A DNA stretch of 35,883 bases from CAIWXH01 sp964555675 (lineage in GTDB: Bacteria; Chloroflexota; Chloroflexia; Chloroflexales; Chloroflexaceae), in NCBI GenBank assembly GCA_964555675.1, contig CAZKTU010000039.1:1-35883 (forward strand), given 5' to 3'. Numbering within the stretch: the first letter of the stretch is position 1; every line of letters begins with the position of its first letter. A program made the translations under genes and the position numbers. Shown in pieces: positions 7,743 through 15,823 of the stretch. The notes under the pieces were generated by a model. It saw only the letters and a list, made by a program, of their open reading frames with translations. It searched no databases and was not told where the DNA came from.

Positions 7743-8288
7743 TTAGCGGTCGTCGCGCCCGCCGATGACGCTGATTGTCAGGACACTGGCCAGCTTCTCG
7801 CCGCTGTTGACCCAGCTGTGGGCCACGTCGTCGCGGTAGAACAGGGTGTCGCCCTGACGCAGGTCGTACTCTTCGTCGCCGAGGCTGAAGTGCAGCTCGC
7901 CCTCGAGCACCAGGACCATCTGGCTGCCCCGGCTCGAGAAGCCCTGCTGCCCGCTGCCGGGGCGAGCTTCGATCAGGCGGGCCTCGACGTCGCTGTTGGG
8001 GGGGAGCAACGAGAAGACCTGCACCGGCGCATCATCCAGGCTCAGGCGCACACGCTCGGCCGGAGTGACCACCTGGCCGACCTGCTGGCTGTCCTCGCCC
8101 TCGAAGAAGTGGGTCATCTGGACGCTAAAGAACTGCGCCAGTTTGCGCAGGTTGGCAACCGAGATATTGACCTTGTCGCGCTCCAGGCGGCTCAGGAAGG
8201 AGGGGGTAAGCCCAGAGCCCTCAGAGACTTCCTGAAGGGTCAGACCGCGCTCCTGGCGGAGTCGGCCGATCTTTTGGCCAAGTGACAT
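7743..8288 (-). CDS. XRE-family transcriptional regulator with C-terminal cupin domain
   Basis: 181 residues. An N-terminal helix-turn-helix of the XRE/Cro type (residues about 4-62, with LTLQEVSEGSGLTPSFLSRLERDKVNISVANLRKLA as the core) is joined to a small cupin barrel (about 105-178; MVLVLEGELHFSLGDEEYDLRQGDTLFYRDDVAHSW). This HTH-cupin architecture, as in PuuR/SutR-like regulators, senses a small ligand in the cupin pocket and represses nearby genes. The ATG at 8288 has AGAAGG about 9 nt upstream. A near-perfect housekeeping promoter precedes it, with an inverted repeat in the spacer that would suit autoregulation. The permease downstream is a plausible target. Confidence 0.92.
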   Translation of the reverse strand: MSLGQKIGRLRQERGLTLQEVSEGSGLTPSFLSRLERDKVNISVANLRKLAQFFSVQMTHFFEGEDSQQVGQVVTPAERVRLSLDDAPVQVFSLLPPNSDVEARLIEARPGSGQQGFSSRGSQMVLVLEGELHFSLGDEEYDLRQGDTLFYRDDVAHSWVNSGEKLASVLTISVIGGRDDR

Positions 8289-8364
8289 GGCATACCGCCT
8301 TCTGCGGGCTCGTCATAACCTGAATTGGGAGCGGACTGCCCCCGCCTTGTTTCGTATGCTGTCA

Positions 8365-8394
8365 ATTATACGCTACGCGAAAGCGCCGTGTCAA
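8365..8394 (-). promoter_or_regulatory. Consensus sigma-70-type promoter of the XRE-cupin gene
   Basis: Minus-strand TTGACA (8394-8389), 18-bp spacer, TATAAT (8370-8365). Both hexamers match consensus exactly. The spacer contains CGCT...AGCG (8371-8385), a small inverted repeat that could be an operator. The -10 lies 76 nt before the ATG. Confidence 0.85.
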
Positions 8395-8527
8395 GGCTGT
8401 GCACACCCCTGGTGGCGGCTTTTTGGCCTTCTGAGGCCACTTTCCCAACCATGCAGAGCAGTGGTTGCAAAGGTGCGCGTGCGTCGAATTGAACTATACG
8501 TAAGTGGCGGAGGCTGCGGGTATTTCT

Positions 8528-11101
8528 CTAGACCAGCCTGTCGCGCCGTCGCAGCGCCCACGCCGTGAGGGCGAGGCACACCAGCGCGTAGGCCAGCAGG
8601 GCGGCCCAGCGGCTCAGCAAGTGGCCGACGCTCTGGGTGAAGGCCGCTTCGGCGCTGAGGAAGCCGGGGGCGCAGCCGGCGGGTACGCTGCCCTGAGCGT
8701 CGATGTTGGGCAGGTTACAGAGGGCGTTGAGGTCGAGGCTCGCGCCCAGGGCCTGCATCGACCAGCTGCTGATCGTCAGCCACGCGAGGGGCGTCGCCAG
8801 GCCGCCCACCTCGAAGATTAGGCCGGCGAAGAGGATCTGCGGGATCAGGGCCAGAGGCACCAGGCTGATCGCGCGGTCGGCGCTGGCCGAGAGGGCGCTG
8901 ATCAGCAGGCCCAGGGCCGTGCCCGCAGCCGAGGTCAGCAGCAGGGTGACGAAGACCTCGAGCGGGGCCGGCATCAGCAGGCCTGTATCGGCCGGGAAGC
9001 GCACCTTGATCGCGACGACGCCCAGGAGCAACATGGTCTGGGCCAGAATCAGCAGGCTCAGCACGGCCACCTTGGAGCCCAGGTAGGGCCAGATGCGCAG
9101 ATTGACCAGCCGCTCGCGCTGGTAGATCGCCTGCTCTTTCACGATCTCGCGGGCCGCGTTGATGATCCCGAACCAGACGCTGACCGTGGCGAGCATGAAG
9201 AGGACCTTCTTGGCCTCGCCGCGCTGCAGCACGTCGACGGCCAGGGCACCCGTCAGGGCGTCGCCGCGGGCCACCAGCAGCAGTAGCAGGGCGATCAGCG
9301 GCGCCTGCAGCAGCAGGATCAGCAGGTTGCGCCGGTCGAGCAGGGTCAGGTCGAGGTAGCGCCTGGTCAGCAGGCCGAGCTGCCGCAGCGGCGCGGCGCG
9401 GCGCTTCCGCGCTGTGGGGCGGCCGCCCTGCACGACGGGGCCTGCCGGCGCCTCGGCCAGGCGCGAGGCGACATAGCGCCGATACTGCTCGCTGGCGCGA
9501 TACTTCAGCTCCCAGAGCTCGGCGAGCATGGGTGCGCCCCCGGCGCGCTGCGGGGCCGCCGCCCAGGCCTCATACTCGGCCTTGAGATCGCGCTGCACAA
9601 TCGGGTTGCCGGGGTCGCCCACGCCCTCGAGCCTGGTGTAGATGTCGGCGAAGTCGCCGCCGGCGACGTTGAAGAAGGCCAGCGACTCGGCGGGCGGGCC
9701 GTAGTAGACCAGGCGCCCCGCGGCCATGAAGGCGACGTGGTCGCAGACGGCGATATTGGCGGTGGCGTGGGTGACCAGCAGCACCGTGCGCCCGCTGTCG
9801 GCCAGGCGGCGCAGGGTGTACATCATCTTCTTCTCGAGGCCCGGGTCGAGGCCGCTGGTCGGCTCGTCGAGGAAGAAGAGGCTCGGGTCGGCCAGCAGTT
9901 CGGCGCCGATGCTCACGCGCTTGCGCTGCCCCCCCGAGAGGCTTTCGACCAGCGCGTCGGCGTGGGGCGTCATCTCGACGTCCTCGAGCACCCGCGCGAC
10001 CCGCCCGCTGATCTCGCTCGGCGCCGTGTCGCCGGGCAGACGCAGCCGCGCGGCGTAGCCCAGGGCCCGCTCGACCGGCAGGGTGCGGTGCAGGATGTCG
10101 TCCTGGGGCACGTAGCCGAGCAGATTGCGGTAGTTGTCGAAGTTGCCGTAGAAGTCGTCGCCGTTGACGAGCACCTGGCCGCTGTCGGCCGGGGCGTAGC
10201 CGCAGAGGGCCTTGATTAGGGTGCTCTTGCCCGCGCCCGAGCCGCCCACCAGGGCCACGAACTCGCGCGGGGCCACGCTGAGCGAGACGTCGTTGAGGAT
10301 GATCCGGCTCTGCCCGCCGTGGCGCACCTGGCGACTCAGGCCGCGGGCGTCGATCCGCAGCGCGCCGCGCTGGTCGTACTGCGCGAGGCTCGTCCCGCTA
10401 TAGACCAGCTTGAACGCGCCGATCTGAATGACGTCGCCCTGCCGCAGGGGGTGAGGGCCGCCCAGGCGCTGCCCATTCACGAATGTACCGTTGGTCGATC
10501 CCGCGTCCCGCAGGACGGCCCCGCCCGGCCCCTGGTCGATCTGGGCGTGGAAGCGCGAGACCTGAGGGTTGTCGAGGGTGATGTCGCACCCCGCCCGCCC
10601 GATCGTCACCTGGGGGTCGTGCGGGTCGAGTCTGTAGCTCTGCGCGACCTGGCCGGCCTGGGGCGCCCGCCTGGCCGCCGGGTTGCTGTAGGTGAGCGAG
10701 ACGAAGCTGCCCGTGGCCGGATCGCCGATGCGCAAGACGTCGCCGTCGGCCAGCTCGTGGCGCTGGACACGGCTGCCCTCGTAGAGGATGCCGTTGGTCG
10801 AGCCGACGTCGATGATGCAATGGGCCTGGCCGCTCGGCTCGATGCGGGCGTGGCGCCCGCTCACGTAGCGCGAGGTGAGCAGCAGATCATTGTCGGGGGC
10901 GCGCCCGAGGGTCAGCGGGGCCGAGCCCAGGGGCGTCACGCGGCTCTGCCCATCCTCTTGCAGCTGCAGCTGGGCGCCGAGGGCGACTGTAGGCGGCGGG
11001 GCGGGCGGGGCGGGCTGCTCGTTGCCGCACGAGGTGCAGAAGCGGGCGTCCGGGCGCGAGAGAGGGGCCCGGCAGTGGGCGCAGACGGCTGGGGTAGACA
11101 C
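8528..11101 (-). CDS. Zinc-ribbon/twin-FHA ABC transporter, fused ATPase and permease
   Basis: 857 residues. Order: zinc ribbon (C7, C10, C22, C25), FHA domain 1 (about 55-125; GR, SGRHA, STNG), FHA domain 2 (about 160-232; GR, SRFHA, STNGTFVNG), ABC ATPase with Walker A GGSGAGKST (286-294), signature LSGGQRKR and Walker B LFFLDEPTSGLD, then an ABC-2 type permease with about six membrane segments (about 595-857). FHA domains bind phosphothreonine, so export is probably controlled by Ser/Thr phosphorylation, as shown for mycobacterial Rv1747. The substrate is unknown. GTG 11101 is the start, with AGGAG 9 nt upstream. It is divergent from the phosphatase/kinase run and probably shares its regulatory region. 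Confidence 0.93.
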   Translation of the reverse strand: MSTPAVCAHCRAPLSRPDARFCTSCGNEQPAPPAPPPTVALGAQLQLQEDGQSRVTPLGSAPLTLGRAPDNDLLLTSRYVSGRHARIEPSGQAHCIIDVGSTNGILYEGSRVQRHELADGDVLRIGDPATGSFVSLTYSNPAARRAPQAGQVAQSYRLDPHDPQVTIGRAGCDITLDNPQVSRFHAQIDQGPGGAVLRDAGSTNGTFVNGQRLGGPHPLRQGDVIQIGAFKLVYSGTSLAQYDQRGALRIDARGLSRQVRHGGQSRIILNDVSLSVAPREFVALVGGSGAGKSTLIKALCGYAPADSGQVLVNGDDFYGNFDNYRNLLGYVPQDDILHRTLPVERALGYAARLRLPGDTAPSEISGRVARVLEDVEMTPHADALVESLSGGQRKRVSIGAELLADPSLFFLDEPTSGLDPGLEKKMMYTLRRLADSGRTVLLVTHATANIAVCDHVAFMAAGRLVYYGPPAESLAFFNVAGGDFADIYTRLEGVGDPGNPIVQRDLKAEYEAWAAAPQRAGGAPMLAELWELKYRASEQYRRYVASRLAEAPAGPVVQGGRPTARKRRAAPLRQLGLLTRRYLDLTLLDRRNLLILLLQAPLIALLLLLVARGDALTGALAVDVLQRGEAKKVLFMLATVSVWFGIINAAREIVKEQAIYQRERLVNLRIWPYLGSKVAVLSLLILAQTMLLLGVVAIKVRFPADTGLLMPAPLEVFVTLLLTSAAGTALGLLISALSASADRAISLVPLALIPQILFAGLIFEVGGLATPLAWLTISSWSMQALGASLDLNALCNLPNIDAQGSVPAGCAPGFLSAEAAFTQSVGHLLSRWAALLAYALVCLALTAWALRRRDRLV

Positions 11102-11116
11102 CGCGCGGAGCTCCTA

Positions 11117-11125
11117 TGCTATAAT
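11117..11125 (+). promoter_or_regulatory. Extended -10 promoter for the phosphatase/kinase operon
   Basis: TGC-TATAAT on the plus strand; predicted start near 11132, giving a leader of about 200 nt to the TTG at 11330. No recognisable -35. Interlocked with the minus-strand element at 11138-11146. Confidence 0.5.
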
Positions 11126-11137
11126 CTGGCGGGAAGC

Positions 11138-11146
11138 AGTATAGCA
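11138..11146 (-). promoter_or_regulatory. Extended -10 promoter for the FHA-ABC transporter
   Basis: TGC-TATACT on the minus strand; predicted start near 11131, giving a leader of about 30 nt that contains the AGGAG ribosome site before GTG 11101. Confidence 0.5.
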
Positions 11147-11329
11147 CCTCAAGCGCGCGCAATCCCCCTGGGACGGCGCCCGATTACGGCGTTCCGGAGG
11201 GAAATGCCGCCGGCATCCCGCTCGCGCAAGCATCTCTGAAGAGTGCGCATCCCTGGCCCGCCCCGCGTCGTCCAATCCGTGACTGCCGCGACCACAGGGT
11301 GAAGCCTCACACCCTCTTGAGGTGTCGAC

Positions 11330-12589
11330 TTGACCGAACCGGGCACCAGGGCCTGCCTCACCTGCGGAGCGCCTCTCACGGCGAGCGCCCGCTACTGTAC
11401 GCGCTGCGGCGCGCCTGTCGGCGACGAGCCCGAGGAGGTTATGCTCCCCGGCGGACGGCGGCTGCGCCTCGCCTCATCGGACACCCTCAGCCTGCGCGAG
11501 CTGCTGGCCGTGGTCGAGACGGGCGTCTTCTACTGGCGCCAGCGCCTCGAGAGCGCCGAGGGCGTGGCCCGTGACCACGCCGCGGCGGCGATCAAAGACC
11601 TGTCGCAGATCCTCGATAACCTGGCGACGCAGATCGCCCAGGGCCGCGAGCTTGTGCAGGTCACAGGCCGCCTTCCGGCGGCGCGCGAGGCCCCCCTGCC
11701 CTGTCCGGTCTGCGGCCGGGGCAACCGGGAAGAGGCGAAATACTGTGTGGCCTGCGGCACACCCCTGCGGCCCGGCGTGCGACCCTCGCCGAGCCTGCCC
11801 CCACCCCTCAGTATGACGATTGCCACCCGCACCGACGTCGGCATGGCCCGACGGCTCAACGAAGATACGATCTATGCCGGCGAGTTTACGACGGCCGACG
11901 GGGCCCTCGGCACCCTGCTGCTGGTCGCCGACGGCATGGGCGGCCACCAGGCCGGCGATGTCGCCTCGGCCCTGGCCTGCAGCGCCGTGAAGAGTTACCT
12001 GACCGAGGGCCTGAGCGCCGGCGTGCCCGCCGACGACGCCGGCTGGCACGAGCTGCTGCGCGCCGCCGTCATGGCCGCCAACAGGGCGGTCTACGACCAG
12101 TCGCAGCAGAACCCGGCCCAGCGCGGTATGGGCACCACCATGACTGTCGCGGTCGTGGCCGGTCGCCGGGCCTACCTGGCCCACGTGGGCGACAGCCGGG
12201 CCTACCTGGTCAACGCCGCCGGCGTGAATGGCGAGGCCGTCACCTGGCTGCAGCTCACCAGCGACCACAGCCTGGTCGCCCGCCTGGTCGATATCGGCCA
12301 GATCACCCCCGAGGAGGCCCGCGTCCATCCGCAGCGCAATGTGGTCTATCGCTCCCTTGGCGGCGACCCGACCGTCGAAGTCGACACCCTCAGCCAGGCC
12401 CTCGCCCCCGGCGATGTGCTGCTGCTCTGCTCGGACGGCCTGGTCAACCACGTGGATGATGTCGAGCTGGCCCGCATTGTGATCGAGGAGCCCTCGGCCG
12501 CCCGGGCCTGCGAGCGCCTCACCGCCCTGGCTAACGAGCGGGGCGGCAAGGACAATATCTCGGTGGTGATCGCCCGGCTCAAGGGATGA
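11330..12589 (+). CDS. PP2C-family Ser/Thr phosphatase with two zinc ribbons
   Basis: 419 residues from TTG 11330, with GAGGTG 5 nt upstream; no ATG or GTG in frame gives a better start, and TTG places the first zinc ribbon near the N terminus as in the neighbours. Zinc ribbon 1: C9, C12, C23, C26. A helical linker (about 50-115) follows, then zinc ribbon 2: C125, C128, C139, C142. The PP2C domain (about 162-419) has the metal-binding motifs RLNED (175-179), ADGMGGH, GTTMT, HVGDSRAY, SDGL and GKDNIS. It removes phosphate from Ser/Thr in a Mn/Mg-dependent way and likely opposes the kinase at 14399. First gene of a tight plus-strand run; the next start is 13 bp on. Confidence 0.93.
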   Translation: MTEPGTRACLTCGAPLTASARYCTRCGAPVGDEPEEVMLPGGRRLRLASSDTLSLRELLAVVETGVFYWRQRLESAEGVARDHAAAAIKDLSQILDNLATQIAQGRELVQVTGRLPAAREAPLPCPVCGRGNREEAKYCVACGTPLRPGVRPSPSLPPPLSMTIATRTDVGMARRLNEDTIYAGEFTTADGALGTLLLVADGMGGHQAGDVASALACSAVKSYLTEGLSAGVPADDAGWHELLRAAVMAANRAVYDQSQQNPAQRGMGTTMTVAVVAGRRAYLAHVGDSRAYLVNAAGVNGEAVTWLQLTSDHSLVARLVDIGQITPEEARVHPQRNVVYRSLGGDPTVEVDTLSQALAPGDVLLLCSDGLVNHVDDVELARIVIEEPSAARACERLTALANERGGKDNISVVIARLKG

Positions 12590-12602
12590 GGTGGATGCTA
12601 CT

Positions 12603-14354
12603 ATGCCTGTCTGCGAGCGCTGCGGGCGCGAGAATCGTGCGGGGGCCCGCTACTGCTGGAACTGCGCCGCGCCCCTTGATGTCGTCCGACCAACCGCTGA
12701 GGACCGCGCCTGGCTCGCTTCGAGCCTGACCCATGAGCAGCCCGGCGAGGCGACCCCCGCCACAGGCGTGACCGGGCCCCTCGGGGTCGTCGAGGTCACC
12801 GAGGAGGAGACGATGGATCAGCAAGCCCCCACGCTGTTTGCCGGACGCTACGAGCTGCCCCCCGGCGAGGCGGTCGGCACGATCACTGTGGTCGATACGA
12901 CCCCCTGGCGGCGCTGCTGGGCCTGCGGCTCGGGCGCGAACGAGCCCGGCGACGCCTTCTGCAACGATTGCGGCGCCGCCCTCGAGCCCCGCCGCTACAG
13001 GGCCGCCCTCACCCCGCGCGAGGCGCCCCTGGGCCCGGCCCTCGTCGCCGCGATCACCGATCAGGCCGCCCGCGCCGCCCTGCCCGCCATCGTCGAGCAG
13101 GTCGAGCAGGGCGAGCAGGTGCTGACGGTCATCCAGGACGGCGGTCACGGCCCCCTGGTCGCCCCCCTTGACGAGACGGCCGCCCTGGCCGTCGGCGCGG
13201 ACCTCGCACAGCTCGTCGCCCACCTCCACGCCCAGGGCCTGGCCCTCGGGGCCGTCGAGCCCGACGATCTGGAGGCGGTGCCCGGCGGCGGGGCCCGCCT
13301 GCGCTCGGTCGATAACCTGCGCCGCTTCCCCCAGGAAGAGGCCGCGGCGGCCGTCCAGTCAGACCTCACCGCCCTGGCCGAGCTGCTCGAGCAGCTCACG
13401 GCGACGCCCCGTACCACGCAGCGCCTCACCGAGGACGAGGCCGCCCAGGCCATCGCCGAGGGCGATGCGGGCCTCGCCACGGTGCTGCGCCAGGTGCGCA
13501 CCGGCGAGCTGGCCGACGCCGCCGCCCTCGCCGAGCGCCTCGGGGCCATCCTCGCCGAGCGCAGCAACCCCGTGGCGCTGCGCCAGGTGCTGGGCGCCCA
13601 CACCGACACCGGTATGGTCCGCGACCATAACGAGGATAGCTATCTGACCATCCAGCTCGGCCTCGACAATGACAATCGCCGCCAGGGCTGGGGCGTCTAT
13701 ATCGTCTCGGACGGCATGGGCGGCCACGCCGCCGGCGAGGTGGCCAGCAGCCTGGCCATCCGCGGCGCCGCCGACCTGATCCTCGGCGAGTACCTGGCGC
13801 GCCAGGTGCAGCCCGACGCGAGCTATAGCGAGGCCGAGGCCGCCGACCTGGTGCGCCGGGCCGTGCTGCGGGCCAACGAGCGGGTGGTCGAGGAGAGCCG
13901 CGCCCAGGGCAACGATATGGGCGCGACCTTGACCATGGCCCTGGTGGCGGGCGACCGGGTGACGGTCGGAAACGTTGGCGACAGTCGCACGTATCTCTTA
14001 CGGGATGGCAAGCTCAAGCGGGTCAGCAAGGACCACTCGCTCGTCCAGCGCCTGGTCGACCTGGGCCAGATCGGCCCCGACGATGTTTACAGCCACCCGC
14101 AGCGCAACGCTGTGCTGCGCTCGCTTGGCGACAGGCCCGAGGTCGAGGTCGATGTCTATAGCGAACGGGTGCGGGCCGGCGACGCGCTCTTCCTCTGCTC
14201 GGACGGTCAGTGGGAGATGACCCGCGACCCCGAGATGGAGCAGCTGATCGCCGCCGCGCCCGACCCTCAGGCCGCCTGCGCGGCGCTGATCGTGGCCGCC
14301 AACAAGGCCGGGGGCGAGGACAATATCACGGCTGTGCTGGTCCGCTTTGAGTAG
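12603..14354 (+). CDS. Zinc ribbon - pseudokinase - PP2C phosphatase fusion
   Basis: 583 residues from ATG 12603, with GAGGTGG 8 nt upstream; a GTG at 12591 would add four residues but is less well spaced. Zinc ribbon 1: C4, C7, C18, C21. GRYEL at 81-85 looks like the start of a kinase N-lobe, but a second zinc ribbon (C105, C108, C120, C123) sits where the ATP-binding lobe should be. The C-lobe remnant is at about 140-320: LAQLVAHLHAQGLALGAVEPDDL aligns with the LayLHaqgivHgDlKPeN region, with the catalytic Asp replaced by Ala and Lys by Glu, and DFG replaced by VDN (236-238). It is therefore an inactive kinase fold. The PP2C domain (about 330-583) has DHNEDSY, SDGMGGH, GATLT, NVGDSRTY, SDGQWE and GEDNIT, so it should be active. 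Confidence 0.9.
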   Translation: MPVCERCGRENRAGARYCWNCAAPLDVVRPTAEDRAWLASSLTHEQPGEATPATGVTGPLGVVEVTEEETMDQQAPTLFAGRYELPPGEAVGTITVVDTTPWRRCWACGSGANEPGDAFCNDCGAALEPRRYRAALTPREAPLGPALVAAITDQAARAALPAIVEQVEQGEQVLTVIQDGGHGPLVAPLDETAALAVGADLAQLVAHLHAQGLALGAVEPDDLEAVPGGGARLRSVDNLRRFPQEEAAAAVQSDLTALAELLEQLTATPRTTQRLTEDEAAQAIAEGDAGLATVLRQVRTGELADAAALAERLGAILAERSNPVALRQVLGAHTDTGMVRDHNEDSYLTIQLGLDNDNRRQGWGVYIVSDGMGGHAAGEVASSLAIRGAADLILGEYLARQVQPDASYSEAEAADLVRRAVLRANERVVEESRAQGNDMGATLTMALVAGDRVTVGNVGDSRTYLLRDGKLKRVSKDHSLVQRLVDLGQIGPDDVYSHPQRNAVLRSLGDRPEVEVDVYSERVRAGDALFLCSDGQWEMTRDPEMEQLIAAAPDPQAACAALIVAANKAGGEDNITAVLVRFE

Positions 14355-14398
14355 TGCGCGTCACGGGCGCGCGCGACTCGCGATAGAACAGAAGGCCC

Positions 14399-15823
14399 AT
14401 GCTCTGCCCAAGCTGCAAGTTTGAGGTCGCCCCTGGCACCGGCTTCTGCCCCGAGTGCGGCACGCGGGTGACCCAGACCGCCGCGCCGCTCAAGGTGCTG
14501 CAGGGGCGCTACGAGCTGATCCGCAAGCTTGGCCAGGGCGGCATGGGCGCCGTCTACCTCGCCGCCGACCGCCGGCTCAGCACGGTCCGCTGGGCGGTCA
14601 AGGAGCTGAGCGACGAGCAGAACGCCGCGCCCCTCGCGCGTCAACAGGCCGCCGAGAGTTTCCGGCAAGAGGCCGAGATGCTGGCGGCCCTCTCCCATCC
14701 GAACCTGCCGCGGGTCACCGACAGCTTCAGCGAGGACGGGCGCAGCTACCTGGTGATGGAGTTCGTCCCGGGCGAGACTCTGCAGGCCTATCTCCAGCGG
14801 GTCGGCCTGCCGCGCCCGCCGGCCGAGGTCCTCGGCTGGGCCGAGCAGCTCTGCGAGGTGCTCGACTACCTGCACACCCAGGAGCCGCCGGTGATCTTCC
14901 GCGATCTGAAGCCGGCGAATGTGATGCTGACCCCCGAGGGCCCGCTCAAGCTGATCGACTTCGGCATCGCCCGGCACTTCAAGCACGGCCAATCGCAGGA
15001 CACCCAGGCCTTCGGCACGGTGGGCTACAGCGCGCCCGAGCAGTATGGCCGCGGGCAGACCGACCCCCGCTCGGACGTCTATAGCCTGGCTGTGCTGCTG
15101 CACCACGCCCTCACCGGCTACGACCCCGGCAACACGCCCTTCAGGCTGCCCGCCGCGATACAGCTCAACCCGAGTCTGCCGCCCGAGCTCTCGGCCGCCC
15201 TGGCCCAGGGAATGCATAACGACCCGGGGCAGCGCTTCGAGAGCGTCGCGGCATTTCGCCAGGCCCTGCTCGGATCCGGCAACTATGTGCGCAGCCAGAG
15301 CGTCGTAGCTGTCGCGGGCCTCGTAGCTGGTCCGCCGGCGACACTGAGCCCGGCCCAAGCCCCACAGGCTGCGGGCGCCGGGCCCGCCCCGGGGCTGACC
15401 ACCGGCCTGGCCCTGACGTCACGCTGGATGGGTAGCGGCAGCGCCGTCCTCATGGCCATCGGCGCGGTCCTGGTCCTGGCCGGCGCCGCTTCGGGCGACC
15501 CCGAGAGCACCCTGGTCGGCCTGGGGGCGCTGCTCTCTTTGCTCCCCGGGGTCCTCGGCCCGACCGCGACCGCCCTGGGGTTTGTGGCCCTCTTCAACAA
15601 GGCCACCCAGGCCACGGCCCGCGGCCGGCGCGATGCGATCATCGGGATCGCCACGGGGCTGCTGACCCTGCTGCTCTGCTGCTCGCTGATCGCGGTCTTC
15701 CCCAGCACGCCGGACGAAGGCCGCTCGCCCGACCCGAGCCATTCCGGGCGCCTGACGGAGGCGCTCTCGCCGGGCGCGCACGTGGCCGCCCGTAGCCCGA
15801 AGGAGCCTTTACCCTATGGCTGA
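14399..15823 (+). CDS. Membrane-anchored Ser/Thr protein kinase with N-terminal zinc ribbon
   Basis: 474 residues. Zinc ribbon C3, C6, C17, C20. The kinase domain (about 37-292) has the Gly loop GQGGMG (45-50), catalytic lysine K68, FRDLKPAN (157-164, Phe in place of the usual His of HRD), DFG (177-179) and APE (202-204), so it should be active. A linker rich in Ala/Pro follows, then about three hydrophobic segments (345-363, 370-400, 418-437), so the kinase is probably cytoplasmic and membrane-bound. The C-terminal tail after the last segment is short (about 37 residues), with no sensor domain visible. The stop overlaps the VWA gene start by 8 bp. Likely writer for the FHA proteins on either side. 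Confidence 0.95.
   Translation: MLCPSCKFEVAPGTGFCPECGTRVTQTAAPLKVLQGRYELIRKLGQGGMGAVYLAADRRLSTVRWAVKELSDEQNAAPLARQQAAESFRQEAEMLAALSHPNLPRVTDSFSEDGRSYLVMEFVPGETLQAYLQRVGLPRPPAEVLGWAEQLCEVLDYLHTQEPPVIFRDLKPANVMLTPEGPLKLIDFGIARHFKHGQSQDTQAFGTVGYSAPEQYGRGQTDPRSDVYSLAVLLHHALTGYDPGNTPFRLPAAIQLNPSLPPELSAALAQGMHNDPGQRFESVAAFRQALLGSGNYVRSQSVVAVAGLVAGPPATLSPAQAPQAAGAGPAPGLTTGLALTSRWMGSGSAVLMAIGAVLVLAGAASGDPESTLVGLGALLSLLPGVLGPTATALGFVALFNKATQATARGRRDAIIGIATGLLTLLLCCSLIAVFPSTPDEGRSPDPSHSGRLTEALSPGAHVAARSPKEPLPYG

Noticed and set aside
12591..12602. GTG 12591 as start of the pseudokinase-phosphatase gene
   Set aside because: ATG 12603 has GAGGTGG at 8-nt spacing and puts the zinc ribbon at the N terminus, as in the kinase and FHA proteins.
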